A stretch of 64,000 nucleotides of DNA from Solibacillus sp. FSL R7-0668 (GTDB lineage Bacteria > Bacillota > Bacilli > Bacillales_A > Planococcaceae), in assembly GCF_038006205.1 (NCBI RefSeq), contig NZ_JBBOUU010000001.1, positions 3,600,001 through 3,664,000 of the forward strand. Direction: 5' to 3'. Below, piece after piece: positions 34,510 through 43,415 of the stretch (position 1 is its first letter; the number at the start of each line of letters is the position of its first letter). Both the position numbers and the translations under genes were made by a program. The notes beneath the pieces are model-generated. The model was given only the letters and a program-made list of their open reading frames with translations. It was not told the DNA's origin and made no database searches.

Positions 34510-36639
34510 TTAAGACGCTTTATTATTTTTTAATAATCTTAAAGCATTTAATATGACTAATAATGTTGCGCCAATGTCGGCGAAAATGGCAATCCATAAT
34601 GTTAGCCATCCTGGAATTACAAGCAATAGCGCAACTAATTTCAATCCAAGTGCGAAAATTATATTTTGTTTAATAATCGTCAGTGTTCGTTTACTTAGCT
34701 TCATTGTAAATGGTAGCTTTGTTAAATCATCACGCATGAAAACAATTTGTGCTGTTTCAAGTGCTGCATCGGAACCAGCACCACCCATCGCAATACCAAT
34801 ATCCGCAGTGGCTAATGCCGGGGCATCATTGACACCATCTCCAACCATTGCGACAGAACCATATTGCTGTTGTAGCTCTTTAATCGCCTGTAGCTTATTT
34901 TCTGGTAGTAAGCTGGCACGAACATCGCTAATCATTAAACGGTCGGCAATTTTTTGCGCCGTTAATGGAGCATCTCCGGTAAGCATGACCGTATGCTCAA
35001 TCCCACTCTTATGAAGTGCTTCAATGACGGATTTACTCTCTGAACGCACTTGGTCAGCGATTGATACTATTCCCAATACGCGTTCTTTATTGGCTGTCAC
35101 AATTACCGAATGACCATTTGATGCGTGCTCTTCTATTGCCTTTGATAGATTTTGTGGAATAGCTACGATTGATTCAATCCAACTGACACTACCTACATAA
35201 ATAATTTCATCCTTCACCGTTGCATAAGCCCCTTTGCCTGTTACAGATTGGAAATTTTCGGCTTGAGGGATATCAATTTTTTCATCAAAAGCTTTTGCTA
35301 ATATGGCACGTGCTAACGGATGCTGTGATTTCTTTTCAACCGCTGCCATTTGAGCAAATAGCGTTCGTTCATCATAATTATTTGTCATGATGTCTACTAC
35401 TTCAGGCTGCCCTTTTGTTAACGTACCTGTTTTGTCGAACGCCACCGCGCGAATATGACTAAGCTGCTCTAAGTACGCACCGCCTTTAATCAGTACCCCT
35501 TGTCGTGCTGCATTACCAATTGCGGTTACAATGGCTACGGGAGTTGATATGACTAATGCACACGGACAACCGACAACTAACACAGCCAGACCTTGGTAAA
35601 TCCAATGTGCCCAATCACCTGTTACGAAACTCGGAACAATGGCTACCACTACCGCCACGAGCATAATCGCCGGCGTATAATATTTGGCAAAACGGTCGAC
35701 AAATTTTTGAGACGGCGCCTTTTGTGCCTGTGCCTCCTCAACTAAATGGATAATCTTAGAAATGGTTGTATCTTCCACACGCTTTGTTACTTGAATTTCA
35801 AGTGCCCCAGCTTCATTAAGCGTTCCTGCAAAAACATGGTCTCCTACTGTTTTCGTTACCGGGATAGATTCGCCCGTTATCGCTGCCTGATTTACAGTAG
35901 AAGTACCCACCATTACAATACCGTCCATCGCAATTTTCTGACCTGGCTTTACGAGTAGTATATCCCCTATCTGAATTTGCTCAGTCGCCACTTCCATCTC
36001 ATGAAAATGCTGGTCATGTGCGCGTTTGATCAGTGCTGTTGTCGGTGCAAGCTCTACTAATTGCGAGATGGATTGACGAGCCTTATTCATCGAGTAAGCT
36101 TCGAGCGCTTCACTAATTGCAAATAAAAACACGACAACTGCTGCTTCCTGCCACTCGCCGATTAGCGCTGCTCCTATAATCGCGATAGTCATAAGTGTTT
36201 TCATATCAAACTCAAGGCGTAGTAAGTTTTTTATACCCGTTTTAAAAATCGGATAGCCACCTACAACAATAGCAATGGCAAACAGACTGTTTACTAAAAT
36301 ATGCCCTTCTCCTAGTAATAGGCTCCCAAACAAACCTAAAATGACAAATACTAATGAAAAGGCTGCTAGTTGATTTTCTTTACGTTTGTAGAAGGGCACG
36401 GTTTGTACGACTTTACGCTCACTTGCTTTTGATACCTTTATGCCATCAAATGCACCCGCTGCTTCTAATTCGGCAACGGTTGCCTCACCGACTATCGTTA
36501 ATTTTGCTGCACCAAAATTAAGCTGTGCGTCTTGTACGCCTGCAATTTCTTTTACGTTTTTTTCAAACTTTATCGCACAATTTGCGCACGATAAATTTTC
36601 CAATCTGTATTGCTCCGTTTTAACTGCCACATTGCTCAC
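34510..36639 (-). CDS. cadA: Cd/Zn/Pb-exporting P1B-type ATPase CadA
   Basis: 709 residues. An N-terminal HMA domain with CANC (residues 18-21), then eight membrane helices with the transport motif CPC (near 359), phosphorylation site DKTGT (near 402), the SQHPLAR histidine-proline motif, and GDGVNDAPALATADIG. It exports divalent soft metals at the cost of ATP. The start overlaps the cadC stop by four bases. Confidence 0.96.
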   Translation of the reverse strand: MSNVAVKTEQYRLENLSCANCAIKFEKNVKEIAGVQDAQLNFGAAKLTIVGEATVAELEAAGAFDGIKVSKASERKVVQTVPFYKRKENQLAAFSLVFVILGLFGSLLLGEGHILVNSLFAIAIVVGGYPIFKTGIKNLLRLEFDMKTLMTIAIIGAALIGEWQEAAVVVFLFAISEALEAYSMNKARQSISQLVELAPTTALIKRAHDQHFHEMEVATEQIQIGDILLVKPGQKIAMDGIVMVGTSTVNQAAITGESIPVTKTVGDHVFAGTLNEAGALEIQVTKRVEDTTISKIIHLVEEAQAQKAPSQKFVDRFAKYYTPAIMLVAVVVAIVPSFVTGDWAHWIYQGLAVLVVGCPCALVISTPVAIVTAIGNAARQGVLIKGGAYLEQLSHIRAVAFDKTGTLTKGQPEVVDIMTNNYDERTLFAQMAAVEKKSQHPLARAILAKAFDEKIDIPQAENFQSVTGKGAYATVKDEIIYVGSVSWIESIVAIPQNLSKAIEEHASNGHSVIVTANKERVLGIVSIADQVRSESKSVIEALHKSGIEHTVMLTGDAPLTAQKIADRLMISDVRASLLPENKLQAIKELQQQYGSVAMVGDGVNDAPALATADIGIAMGGAGSDAALETAQIVFMRDDLTKLPFTMKLSKRTLTIIKQNIIFALGLKLVALLLVIPGWLTLWIAIFADIGATLLVILNALRLLKNNKAS

Positions 36640-36977
36640 TCCTCCGAATGTTCATATGCTAATCGCACAATTTGGTATACATGCTCATCTGCTAACGAAT
36701 AATACATAAGCTTTCCTTCACGCGTCGATTTTGCCAAGCCGTTCTCTTTCAAATTTCGTAAATGGTGAGAGGTCGTTGCAATACTGGCCTCAATGATCGT
36801 CGCAACATCACAAACACAAAGTCGCTGCTCGATTGTCAGTGCATATAAAATTTTTAAGCGTGTCTCATCCGATAACACTTTTAGCAATTTCGATACAGCC
36901 GTTAATTCGGGCATTTGTGCTTTTACTTGTGCAACAGCCTCATCATTGACGCATGTTACTTCACACACATCCTTCAT
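36636..36977 (-). CDS. cadC: ArsR-family metal-sensing repressor CadC
   Basis: 113 residues, winged helix (SIATTSHHLRNLKENGL) with the CadC cysteine set: C5 and C9 in the N-terminal arm and C54 and C56 in LCVCD, matching the Cd/Pb/Zn site of pI258 CadC. It represses its own operon until metal binds. Two operators lie immediately upstream. Confidence 0.95.
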   Translation of the reverse strand: MKDVCEVTCVNDEAVAQVKAQMPELTAVSKLLKVLSDETRLKILYALTIEQRLCVCDVATIIEASIATTSHHLRNLKENGLAKSTREGKLMYYSLADEHVYQIVRLAYEHSEE

Positions 36978-36988
36978 CTAACTCACCT

Positions 36989-37012
36989 CATTCAAATTTC
37001 TATTTGAGTGTA
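36989..37012. promoter_or_regulatory. CadC operator, proximal
   Basis: On the minus strand CACTCAAATAGAAATTTGAA followed by TGAG, nearly the same as the S. aureus pI258 cad operator. It sits just after the -10 box. Confidence 0.8.
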
Positions 37013-37039
37013 TTATATCGTATGCAGCAAAACATTCAA
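37012..37039 (-). promoter_or_regulatory. SigA promoter of cadC-cadA
   Basis: TTGAAT (37039-37034), 16 bases, TATAAT (37017-37012) on the minus strand, flanked and overlapped by the two operators. Confidence 0.8.
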
Positions 37040-37054
37040 AGGTTAATTTGAATG
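37033..37054. promoter_or_regulatory. CadC operator-like inverted repeat, distal
   Basis: CATTCAAA-GGTTAA-TTTGAATG, a perfect 8-bp inverted repeat with the same half-site as the proximal operator. It covers the -35 box. Confidence 0.6.
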
Positions 37055-37090
37055 AAAAAATAGCTCCTCTTTACCGTAAAGAGAAGCTAC
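37055..37090 (-). terminator. Terminator of the penicillin acylase-family gene
   Basis: TAGCTTCTCTTTA and TAAAGAGGAGCTA form a 13-bp stem with a 3-base loop, then TTTTTT on the minus strand. Confidence 0.9.
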
Positions 37091-37100
37091 AGAGCGATAG

Positions 37101-39512
37101 TTATTCAGCTTTCAATGTTAATTCATAGCGTACATCCATATCACCATTTATTTTCGTTTGATGATAATGACCTTCCACCCAGTTTACTACTTGGTTATCA
37201 TACCACTTTGATTTTACATGACCACTTTGCCCTGGACCTACAATATGTTGTGCAGATGATAAATCATTTAAATCCGCAACAAAGCGCCAGGATGCCCCGT
37301 GTTTTACATTACCATACCCATCCTCAGCTGCAGCCTGTACCGTAACACTAGATCCCCCTACAGCTAACTTGTCAGGATTTAAGTAATTGGCTAATAGATC
37401 AGAGGCACTTGATAATGGGTGATTAAATGTGAGCTTATTATAGCTACCCCATTGCCATTTTGACACAGATGTACCAAGACGATCTTCAATTTTTATTACA
37501 GCATCTTCAAAGGCCGTATAGACAAATTGATTCAATCCACCCTCGCCCTGTATCCATACCCCTTCATTTCCAGCGAAGGCATCTCGTAGCATTTGGTCGG
37601 TAATTTGTGATTTGGCGGGCATTAATTTATACATATCTGCTGGCATGGCATCTTCAAATAACGCTTTTTCCATGTTTTCAATCAAGAAATGATAAACAAG
37701 TGGTGCACCTTGCTCTTTATCATCATAGTATTCCCACTCTTCTAATAAGGAAATAACCTTTGCATACTTGCCCTCTGCATCTTGTTCCTTAATTGTTGCT
37801 ACTAAACGAGGTAAAAATTCCTCGGCATGTAAGTTCTTCTGATCCATTTGCATTACTTTCATATAGTCTGGCGTCAATTTTAATTGCACACCTGTTTTTT
37901 GATCAATTGATGGGTTTTCTATCATTTCGACAATGCGCTCGTAGCGATATGGCTGTGCCCAAAGATTGGATAGATGATACGGGTAGTGTTCGCCAACGAC
38001 TTCATTATTGGCCGTTGCAATATACCCCTCTTCCGGATTAATCACTGTTGGTAGCTCATCAAACGGGATATAGCTTTCCCAGCCATATTGTGAGGAGTTC
38101 CCGGGTACTGGCAATGCACCTGTACCTTGTTTACGAATGGGTACGATTCCGTTTGCTTTATAGGCAATGGTGCCATCGGTTGAGGCAAAGACGAAATTTT
38201 GTGCGGGTACTTTAAAGTCCTCTAATGCCTTTTCAAACTCTTTCCAGTTTGTTGCTTTATTTAAACCTATAATGGCTTTTAATTCTTGTGTAGATTGAAG
38301 TGCTGTCCATTGCATAGAAAACACTTCCTTCACCTCTGTATCTTTTAACATAATATTTGAAATAATAGGACCGTGACGTGTTTCTACTACTTCAAAGTCT
38401 ACCGTTTCGCCGTCCTTTACTCGAATTGGCTCTTGACGAACAGTAGCGTCCTCCCATTTCCCATCATATTCAAATTGGTATGGGTTTTTCGGGTTTGGCA
38501 CCTCAATATATAAATCCTGTACATCCGGATTGACATTCGTTACACCCCAAGCGATTTCTTCATTATGTCCTAAAATAATTCCGGGAATCCCCGCAAAAAT
38601 AACACCGCTTACATTTTGCTCAGGTGATTGTAAATGCATTTGATACCAAATTGACGGCGTACTCAAGCCTAAATGTGGGTCATCTGCAAGTAGTGGCTTA
38701 CCAGATTCCGTTAATTCGCCGCTAATTACCCAGTTATTACTACCATTAAATTCTGGCGGTAAATAATCTGGTGTAAATGCTGTCGCAATATCCGCTTCTA
38801 TATTTAGGTTGGCTTCAATAATCGATTGTGCGTTTTCTGGGTACTCAACAAATAATTCTTTTGCCTCTTCTTCAGTAAAGTTTTGTAATGCCCAAGAACG
38901 GAATGCTTGCTGATTCCAGTTACCGCCTAAATCATAGGCCATATATTTCCCAATGGTTAATGAATCCAGTGGCGTCCATGGCTCCGGGGTATAGCCTAGT
39001 AGTTTAAATTCATACGATAACTTGCTTGTGCTCTTCACTTCTGCAATAAATGCATTCACCCCTTCAGCATACCATTCGAGTATTTGCCTCGATTTTTCGT
39101 CATAGTCTTCCCATGAAAGCTCTGCCGCATGACGTAAGCTAAATGTACGGAAGTATTTATCGGTTTCTACCGCAGCCTCCCCAATTACTTCCGCGAGCAT
39201 GCCACTTGCCTGTCGACGTGCTAAATCCATTTGGAATAAACGATCCTGTGCTTGTACATAGCCTTGCGCGCGGTAAAGGTCGGCTTCTGTTTTTGCAAAA
39301 ATATGGGGAACGCCTATCTCGTCCCTTGTTACTTCAACATCTTCATCTAGAATTTTGACAACGGTCTCCCCTTCAATGACCGGCTTCGAAGTTGCTAAGT
39401 AAAAATGGAGCCCTGCAAATGCTGCGCCACCTATTATAATAATGACACCTATTATCCAACTCAGAATCTTGACCCATTTACGCCTTTTTGATTTACTCAC
39501 TTGTTGTGCCAT
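37101..39512 (-). CDS. Penicillin acylase-family Ntn hydrolase (membrane-anchored)
   Basis: 803 residues from the ATG at 39512 (GGAGG nine bases upstream). One N-terminal membrane helix after a basic start (KSKRRKWVKILSWIIGVIII). The alpha chain region (RAQGYVQAQDRLFQMDLARR) is followed by the autocleavage site NGSNNWVISG, whose serine near residue 257 becomes the N-terminal nucleophile of the beta chain; PLLADDPHLGLSTPSIWYQ follows as in penicillin G and AHL acylases. The true substrate (N-acyl amide, acyl-homoserine lactone or beta-lactam side chain) cannot be told from sequence. Confidence 0.93.
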   Translation of the reverse strand: MAQQVSKSKRRKWVKILSWIIGVIIIIGGAAFAGLHFYLATSKPVIEGETVVKILDEDVEVTRDEIGVPHIFAKTEADLYRAQGYVQAQDRLFQMDLARRQASGMLAEVIGEAAVETDKYFRTFSLRHAAELSWEDYDEKSRQILEWYAEGVNAFIAEVKSTSKLSYEFKLLGYTPEPWTPLDSLTIGKYMAYDLGGNWNQQAFRSWALQNFTEEEAKELFVEYPENAQSIIEANLNIEADIATAFTPDYLPPEFNGSNNWVISGELTESGKPLLADDPHLGLSTPSIWYQMHLQSPEQNVSGVIFAGIPGIILGHNEEIAWGVTNVNPDVQDLYIEVPNPKNPYQFEYDGKWEDATVRQEPIRVKDGETVDFEVVETRHGPIISNIMLKDTEVKEVFSMQWTALQSTQELKAIIGLNKATNWKEFEKALEDFKVPAQNFVFASTDGTIAYKANGIVPIRKQGTGALPVPGNSSQYGWESYIPFDELPTVINPEEGYIATANNEVVGEHYPYHLSNLWAQPYRYERIVEMIENPSIDQKTGVQLKLTPDYMKVMQMDQKNLHAEEFLPRLVATIKEQDAEGKYAKVISLLEEWEYYDDKEQGAPLVYHFLIENMEKALFEDAMPADMYKLMPAKSQITDQMLRDAFAGNEGVWIQGEGGLNQFVYTAFEDAVIKIEDRLGTSVSKWQWGSYNKLTFNHPLSSASDLLANYLNPDKLAVGGSSVTVQAAAEDGYGNVKHGASWRFVADLNDLSSAQHIVGPGQSGHVKSKWYDNQVVNWVEGHYHQTKINGDMDVRYELTLKAE

Positions 39513-39593
39513 AAAATCCACCCTCCAATTTCAATATTAAAATCGTTGAAAATTGATCGTGCTTCTTTACCCAACAGAATTTTCTATCTTACT

Positions 39594-40346
39594 CTACTTT
39601 AACTTTAAAAGAATCGGACAATGATCGCTCCCTAAAACTTGCGAATGAATCGCTGCATCTTCTATTTGTCCTACGATACGGTTGGATACGATGAAATAGT
39701 CGATGCGCCAACCGATATTACGTGCACGCACTTGATTCATATACGACCACCATGTAAAATGGTCCGTTTCATTTGGATGGAAATGGCGGAACGTATCCGT
39801 AAAGCCGCTTGCTAATAACTCGGTCATTTTTCCGCGTTCCTCATATGTAAAGCCCGAATTCCCGATATTCGATTTCACATTTTTTATATCCATTTCTTCA
39901 TGGGCCACGTTTAAATCGCCACAATAAATGACCGGCTTCTTGCTATCAAGGTCCTTTAAATACAGCGCCATACGTTCCTCCCATAAAAGCCGCTCTGCTA
40001 AACGTGTCAAATCACGTTTTGCATTTGGAACATAGGCATTCACTAAATAAAAATCCGCATACTCCAACGTCAAAATTCGTCCTTCATCAGGAGCTACTTC
40101 ATTTTCAATCCCGTAGCTTACGGATAGTGGCTCATGCTTTGTGAAAATGGCTGTTCCTGAATAGCCCTTCTTGACCGCCGAGTTCCAGTATTGATGATAG
40201 CCATCAAGGTGAAGCTCGATTTGCCCTTGTTGACATTTTGTTTCTTGTATACAGAAAAAATCCGCGTCCATCTCGTGAAAATAATCTAAAAACCCTTTCT
40301 TGACACATGCGCGGATGCCGTTCACATTCCATGAAATAAACTTCAT
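39594..40346 (-). CDS. exoA: Exodeoxyribonuclease III
   Basis: 250 residues of the AP endonuclease/exonuclease III family: SWNVNGIRACVKKGF, QETKCQQGQIEL (metal-binding Glu), YCGDLNVAHEEMDI and the C-terminal GSDHCPILLKL. It repairs abasic sites in DNA. Single gene. Confidence 0.96.
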   Translation of the reverse strand: MKFISWNVNGIRACVKKGFLDYFHEMDADFFCIQETKCQQGQIELHLDGYHQYWNSAVKKGYSGTAIFTKHEPLSVSYGIENEVAPDEGRILTLEYADFYLVNAYVPNAKRDLTRLAERLLWEERMALYLKDLDSKKPVIYCGDLNVAHEEMDIKNVKSNIGNSGFTYEERGKMTELLASGFTDTFRHFHPNETDHFTWWSYMNQVRARNIGWRIDYFIVSNRIVGQIEDAAIHSQVLGSDHCPILLKLK

Positions 40347-40396
40347 AATGCTCTTTCCCCTTCGTCGTAGTATATGTATGAATAGAGGCTACTAGT

Positions 40397-40440
40397 AGAA
40401 AAATAGATTTCGCACATAATCGTACGAAATCTTATTTTTT
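40397..40440 (-). terminator. Terminator after murB
   Basis: AGATTTCG and CGAAATCT form an 8-bp stem followed by ATTTTTC on the minus strand. Confidence 0.7.
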
Positions 40441-40511
40441 CACCTTATGCATTTTGTTAACAATTGCCGCTCAAATATACACTCATTTTATAGGAATGTG
40501 TCTACCTATTC

Positions 40512-41426
40512 TTAAGCCTCTTCGCCGACAATTTTTACTTCCATTTCTAAATCCACATCAAATTTTTCCTTCACAACGCGCTGTACCATTTGAATGGTTT
40601 CGATGTAATCTTTTGCAGTTGCATTGTTTTTATTGATGATAAAGCCTGCATGCTTCGTTGATACTTCGGCACCACCAACGCCTTTGCCTTGTAATTCGCT
40701 ATCTTGAATAAGTTTTCCTGCAAAATAGCCTGGAGGTCTTTTAAACACACTCCCTGCTGATGGATATTCAAGCGGTTGCTTTGATTCACGTTGGTATGTT
40801 AAATCAGCAACCTTGGCATCAATTTGCTGTTGCTCGCCTTTTACTAATTCAAATGTAGCAGACAGTACAAAATAGCCTTTTTTCGCAATAATGCTTTTAC
40901 GATAAGAAAGCTCTAGCTGTTCATTGGATAGTACTAGCACTTCACCTTCCACTGTTACGACCGTGCAAGATGTGACGATATCTTTAATCTCACCACCGTA
41001 AGCACCGGCATTCATAGCCATCGCACCGCCAATTGAACCCGGGATACCACAGGCAAACTCAAAGCCCGTTAAACTATCTTCTGCGGATTGCTTTGAAACT
41101 TCTTTTAATAATGCACCGCTTTGTGCAAAAACAGTCGTACCCTCAATACGAATCTCATTTAATAGCGCAAAATGGATCACGATGCCACGTACACCGCCAT
41201 CACGCACGACCATATTCGATCCATTGCCAAGCATTAACAATGGAATTCGGTTTTGATGTGCATATCGAATCACTGCTACTGCCTGTTGTTCTGTTTCCGG
41301 CATAACAAATACATCTGCATTGCCACCTAGCTTTGTCATCGTATATTTTTTTAACGATTCATTTATCTTTACATTCGTTGATGGAATCCACTGTAATAAA
41401 TCATTTACCCATTGCTCAATCGTCAT
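40512..41426 (-). CDS. murB: UDP-N-acetylenolpyruvoylglucosamine reductase
   Basis: 304 residues, type II MurB. FAD-binding motifs LMLGNGSNMVVRDGGVRG and FEFACGIPGSIGGAMAMNAGAYGG, the catalytic SAGSVFKRPPG (Ser in place of Cys-type enzymes' neighbours), and STKHAGFIIN near the C-terminus. It makes UDP-MurNAc with NADPH. Terminator 70 bases downstream; a single-gene unit. Confidence 0.96.
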   Translation of the reverse strand: MTIEQWVNDLLQWIPSTNVKINESLKKYTMTKLGGNADVFVMPETEQQAVAVIRYAHQNRIPLLMLGNGSNMVVRDGGVRGIVIHFALLNEIRIEGTTVFAQSGALLKEVSKQSAEDSLTGFEFACGIPGSIGGAMAMNAGAYGGEIKDIVTSCTVVTVEGEVLVLSNEQLELSYRKSIIAKKGYFVLSATFELVKGEQQQIDAKVADLTYQRESKQPLEYPSAGSVFKRPPGYFAGKLIQDSELQGKGVGGAEVSTKHAGFIINKNNATAKDYIETIQMVQRVVKEKFDVDLEMEVKIVGEEA

Positions 41427-41511
41427 AAATCATAAATTCCTTTCCCTTGAAGCTTTGTATCTTTTCTAGTATCTGTTTTTAACGCAACATTTACAAGTAA
41501 AATACGATAGG

Positions 41512-41817
41512 CTAGAGCCATTTTTTTGACCATATTTCAATTTCACGAACGGCTTGCTCAAGTGAGAGTCCTTTGCTCGTCAAATTGTACTCCACGCGAA
41601 TCGGTACTTCTGAAAATACTTTTCGCTCAACAATTCCCTCTTTTTCAAGCTCCTTTAGGCGTTCCGACAATAATCTGCCACTTATCGGTAACGCCGCTTC
41701 AATCGCATTAAAACGCTGCGGACCTTCTAATAATTGATAAATAATTAATGCGGTCCAACGCTTACCCACAAGTTCCATTGCCTTCGATAAACGTGGACAT
41801 AATGCTGTTTCTTTCAT
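41512..41817 (-). CDS. HxlR-family redox/quinone-sensing regulator (YodB-like)
   Basis: 101 residues, winged helix (GKRWTALIIYQLLEGPQRFN, SGRLLSERLKELEKEGIVER). The N-terminal ETALCPRL carries the single conserved cysteine (residue 7) of YodB/CatR, which sense quinones, diamide and electrophiles. A perfect 7-bp inverted repeat lies in its own upstream region. Neighbours include a YceI protein, an azoreductase and a DsbA-like protein, all plausible targets. Confidence 0.9.
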   Translation of the reverse strand: MKETALCPRLSKAMELVGKRWTALIIYQLLEGPQRFNAIEAALPISGRLLSERLKELEKEGIVERKVFSEVPIRVEYNLTSKGLSLEQAVREIEIWSKKWL

Positions 41818-41835
41818 TTTTTCACCTCATATTTA

Positions 41836-41854
41836 AACAAATTATGCATTTGTT
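41836..41854. promoter_or_regulatory. Inverted repeat between the HxlR and YceI genes
   Basis: AACAAAT-TATGC-ATTTGTT, perfect, 19 bases upstream of the HxlR start codon and downstream of a TATAAA box. Probably the autoregulatory operator. Confidence 0.55.
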
Positions 41855-41933
41855 CTATTTATAATCCATGTAATTATTTTAACACTTCTCTTCAATTACG
41901 AAAAGTAAGTAGCTTACTCCAAGCAAAATCCCA

Positions 41934-41962
41934 TTGTAATCTAAAACTTTATATTCTATGAT
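41934..41962 (+). promoter_or_regulatory. SigA promoter of the YceI gene
   Basis: TTGTAA, 17 bases, TATGAT, ending 40 bases before the ATG. Confidence 0.65.
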
Positions 41963-42001
41963 GGATTTAGAAAATTGTTACAATTAAGGGAGGGAAACTA
42001 C

Positions 42002-42550
42002 ATGGCAACTTATATAGTTGACGTATTCCATTCTTCTGTTAACTTTACAATCAAGCATATGATGATTACAAAGGTTAATGGAACATTCGATTCTTTTTCA
42101 GCTCAAATTGAAGCGAATGATATCGAAGCATTCGACATTTCAACCATTCGTTTTGATTTAGATGTGGCAAGTATTAATACCCGTGATGTTTCGCGCGATC
42201 ACCACTTAATATCTGCTGATTTCTTCGATGCAGATCGCTACCCTAAAATTTCCTTCGTTCTAACATCTACAGAAGGAACCAATAATCCATATAAGCTTCA
42301 TGGCAATTTAACCATTAAAGATGTAACAAGACCTGTTACATTTGACGTTACATACAATGGTCATGTAAAAAGTCCATGGGAAGCCGAAGCCTATGGTTTT
42401 TCTTGTACAACGGTTATCAACCGTAAAGATTTTGGCTTGGTATATAATGCGACACTAGAAGCAGGGGGCTTTCTTATCGATGAGCTTGTGACGATTTCGG
42501 TTGAATTGGAATTAGAACAACACAAACACTTACTACATAACAGTATTTGA
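42002..42550 (+). CDS. YceI-family protein
   Basis: 182 residues from the ATG at 42002 (GGGAGGG seven bases upstream); the longer frame includes the ribosome site. The sequence VDVFHSSVNFTIKHMMITKVNG, DVSRDHHLISADFFDADRYP and GNLTIKDVTRPVTFDVTYNG are standard YceI lipocalin-like motifs. No signal peptide, so cytoplasmic. YceI proteins bind polyisoprenoids and are often stress-induced. Confidence 0.93.
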   Translation: MATYIVDVFHSSVNFTIKHMMITKVNGTFDSFSAQIEANDIEAFDISTIRFDLDVASINTRDVSRDHHLISADFFDADRYPKISFVLTSTEGTNNPYKLHGNLTIKDVTRPVTFDVTYNGHVKSPWEAEAYGFSCTTVINRKDFGLVYNATLEAGGFLIDELVTISVELELEQHKHLLHNSI

Positions 42551-42586
42551 TACGCTTGACTATTACATTAGATTTCGTAAGAACTT

Positions 42587-42625
42587 AAAAAGGCCACTCG
42601 CTAATTTGGATGCGAGTGGCCTTTT
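42587..42625. terminator. Bidirectional terminator, YceI / azoreductase genes
   Basis: AAAAGGCCACTCGC and GCGAGTGGCCTTTT form a 14-bp stem. Confidence 0.92.
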
Positions 42626-42639
42626 CATCTAACCGACTA

Positions 42640-43278
42640 TTATGCAGTTACTTTTGCTAATTTTTGAGCTGCTGCTTTAACATTTTCTAATCCAGCAGCA
42701 ATGATGTTTTCTGCTTCTGCAGGGTTGGCATTGTGACCTTCGATAATTACTTCTTCTACTTTTTCCATACCATAAACGCCACCAATTACACTGTTCATGT
42801 AGTTAACTGACATTTCCATAGGAGCCATTTCTGGTGTTGAGTAGTAACCACCACGAGCATTTAATAAGATGTATTTCTTGTCTGTCATTAAGCTAATTAA
42901 TTGACCTTGCTCACCATATTTAAATGAATAGCCAGCGCTATAAGTGTAGTCAATGAATGATTGTAAAGCTGCTGGAATTGTTAGGTTCCATAATGGGAAA
43001 GCAAATACAACTACTTCTGCTGCATCTAAAGCTGCACGAGATTTGTTCATTGAATCAACTGAAGCTTGTTCACGAGCTGTTAAAGCTTCACCGTTTTGTA
43101 ATTTACCGAATGCATTGAATAATTCTTGACCGAAGTATTCTAAGTTTTCTTCAAATACGTCAAATGTTGATACATTTAACCCTTCAACAGTTGCTACCTC
43201 TTCCATGAAAGTATTATACATTTTTGTTGAAATACCGTCTGGACGGTTGTTTGCTTTTACTACTAATACGTTTGTCAT
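42640..43278 (-). CDS. azoR: FMN-dependent NADH:quinone oxidoreductase / azoreductase
   Basis: 212 residues, flavodoxin-like fold. Typical motifs are PLWNLTIPAALQSFIDYTYSAGYSFKYGEQG and the later LNARGGYYS. The enzyme reduces quinones by two electrons and azo dyes. In B. subtilis the relatives AzoR1 and AzoR2 are repressed by HxlR-family YodB/CatR. It has its own promoter with a palindrome over the transcript start. Confidence 0.94.
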   Translation of the reverse strand: MTNVLVVKANNRPDGISTKMYNTFMEEVATVEGLNVSTFDVFEENLEYFGQELFNAFGKLQNGEALTAREQASVDSMNKSRAALDAAEVVVFAFPLWNLTIPAALQSFIDYTYSAGYSFKYGEQGQLISLMTDKKYILLNARGGYYSTPEMAPMEMSVNYMNSVIGGVYGMEKVEEVIIEGHNANPAEAENIIAAGLENVKAAAQKLAKVTA

Positions 43279-43330
43279 TATATTAAAACTCCCTTTATTT
43301 TTTATTTTTAAATTATATATCTTTGTTGCG

Positions 43331-43352
43331 AGTATCTCAAATTCGAGGTACT
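43331..43352. promoter_or_regulatory. Palindrome at the azoR transcript start
   Basis: AGTATCTC-AAATTC-GAGGTACT, 7 of 8 pairs, 5 bases downstream of the -10 box. Candidate operator for a redox regulator. Confidence 0.5.
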
Positions 43353-43357
43353 TTTAT

Positions 43358-43386
43358 ATAATATAAGAACAACCGCAAAAAATCAA
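43358..43386 (-). promoter_or_regulatory. SigA promoter of azoR
   Basis: TTGATT (43386-43381), 17 bases, TATTAT (43363-43358) on the minus strand. Confidence 0.65.
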
Positions 43387-43415
43387 TACGATTGCTCTCG
43401 GACTTTAGACTGAAA

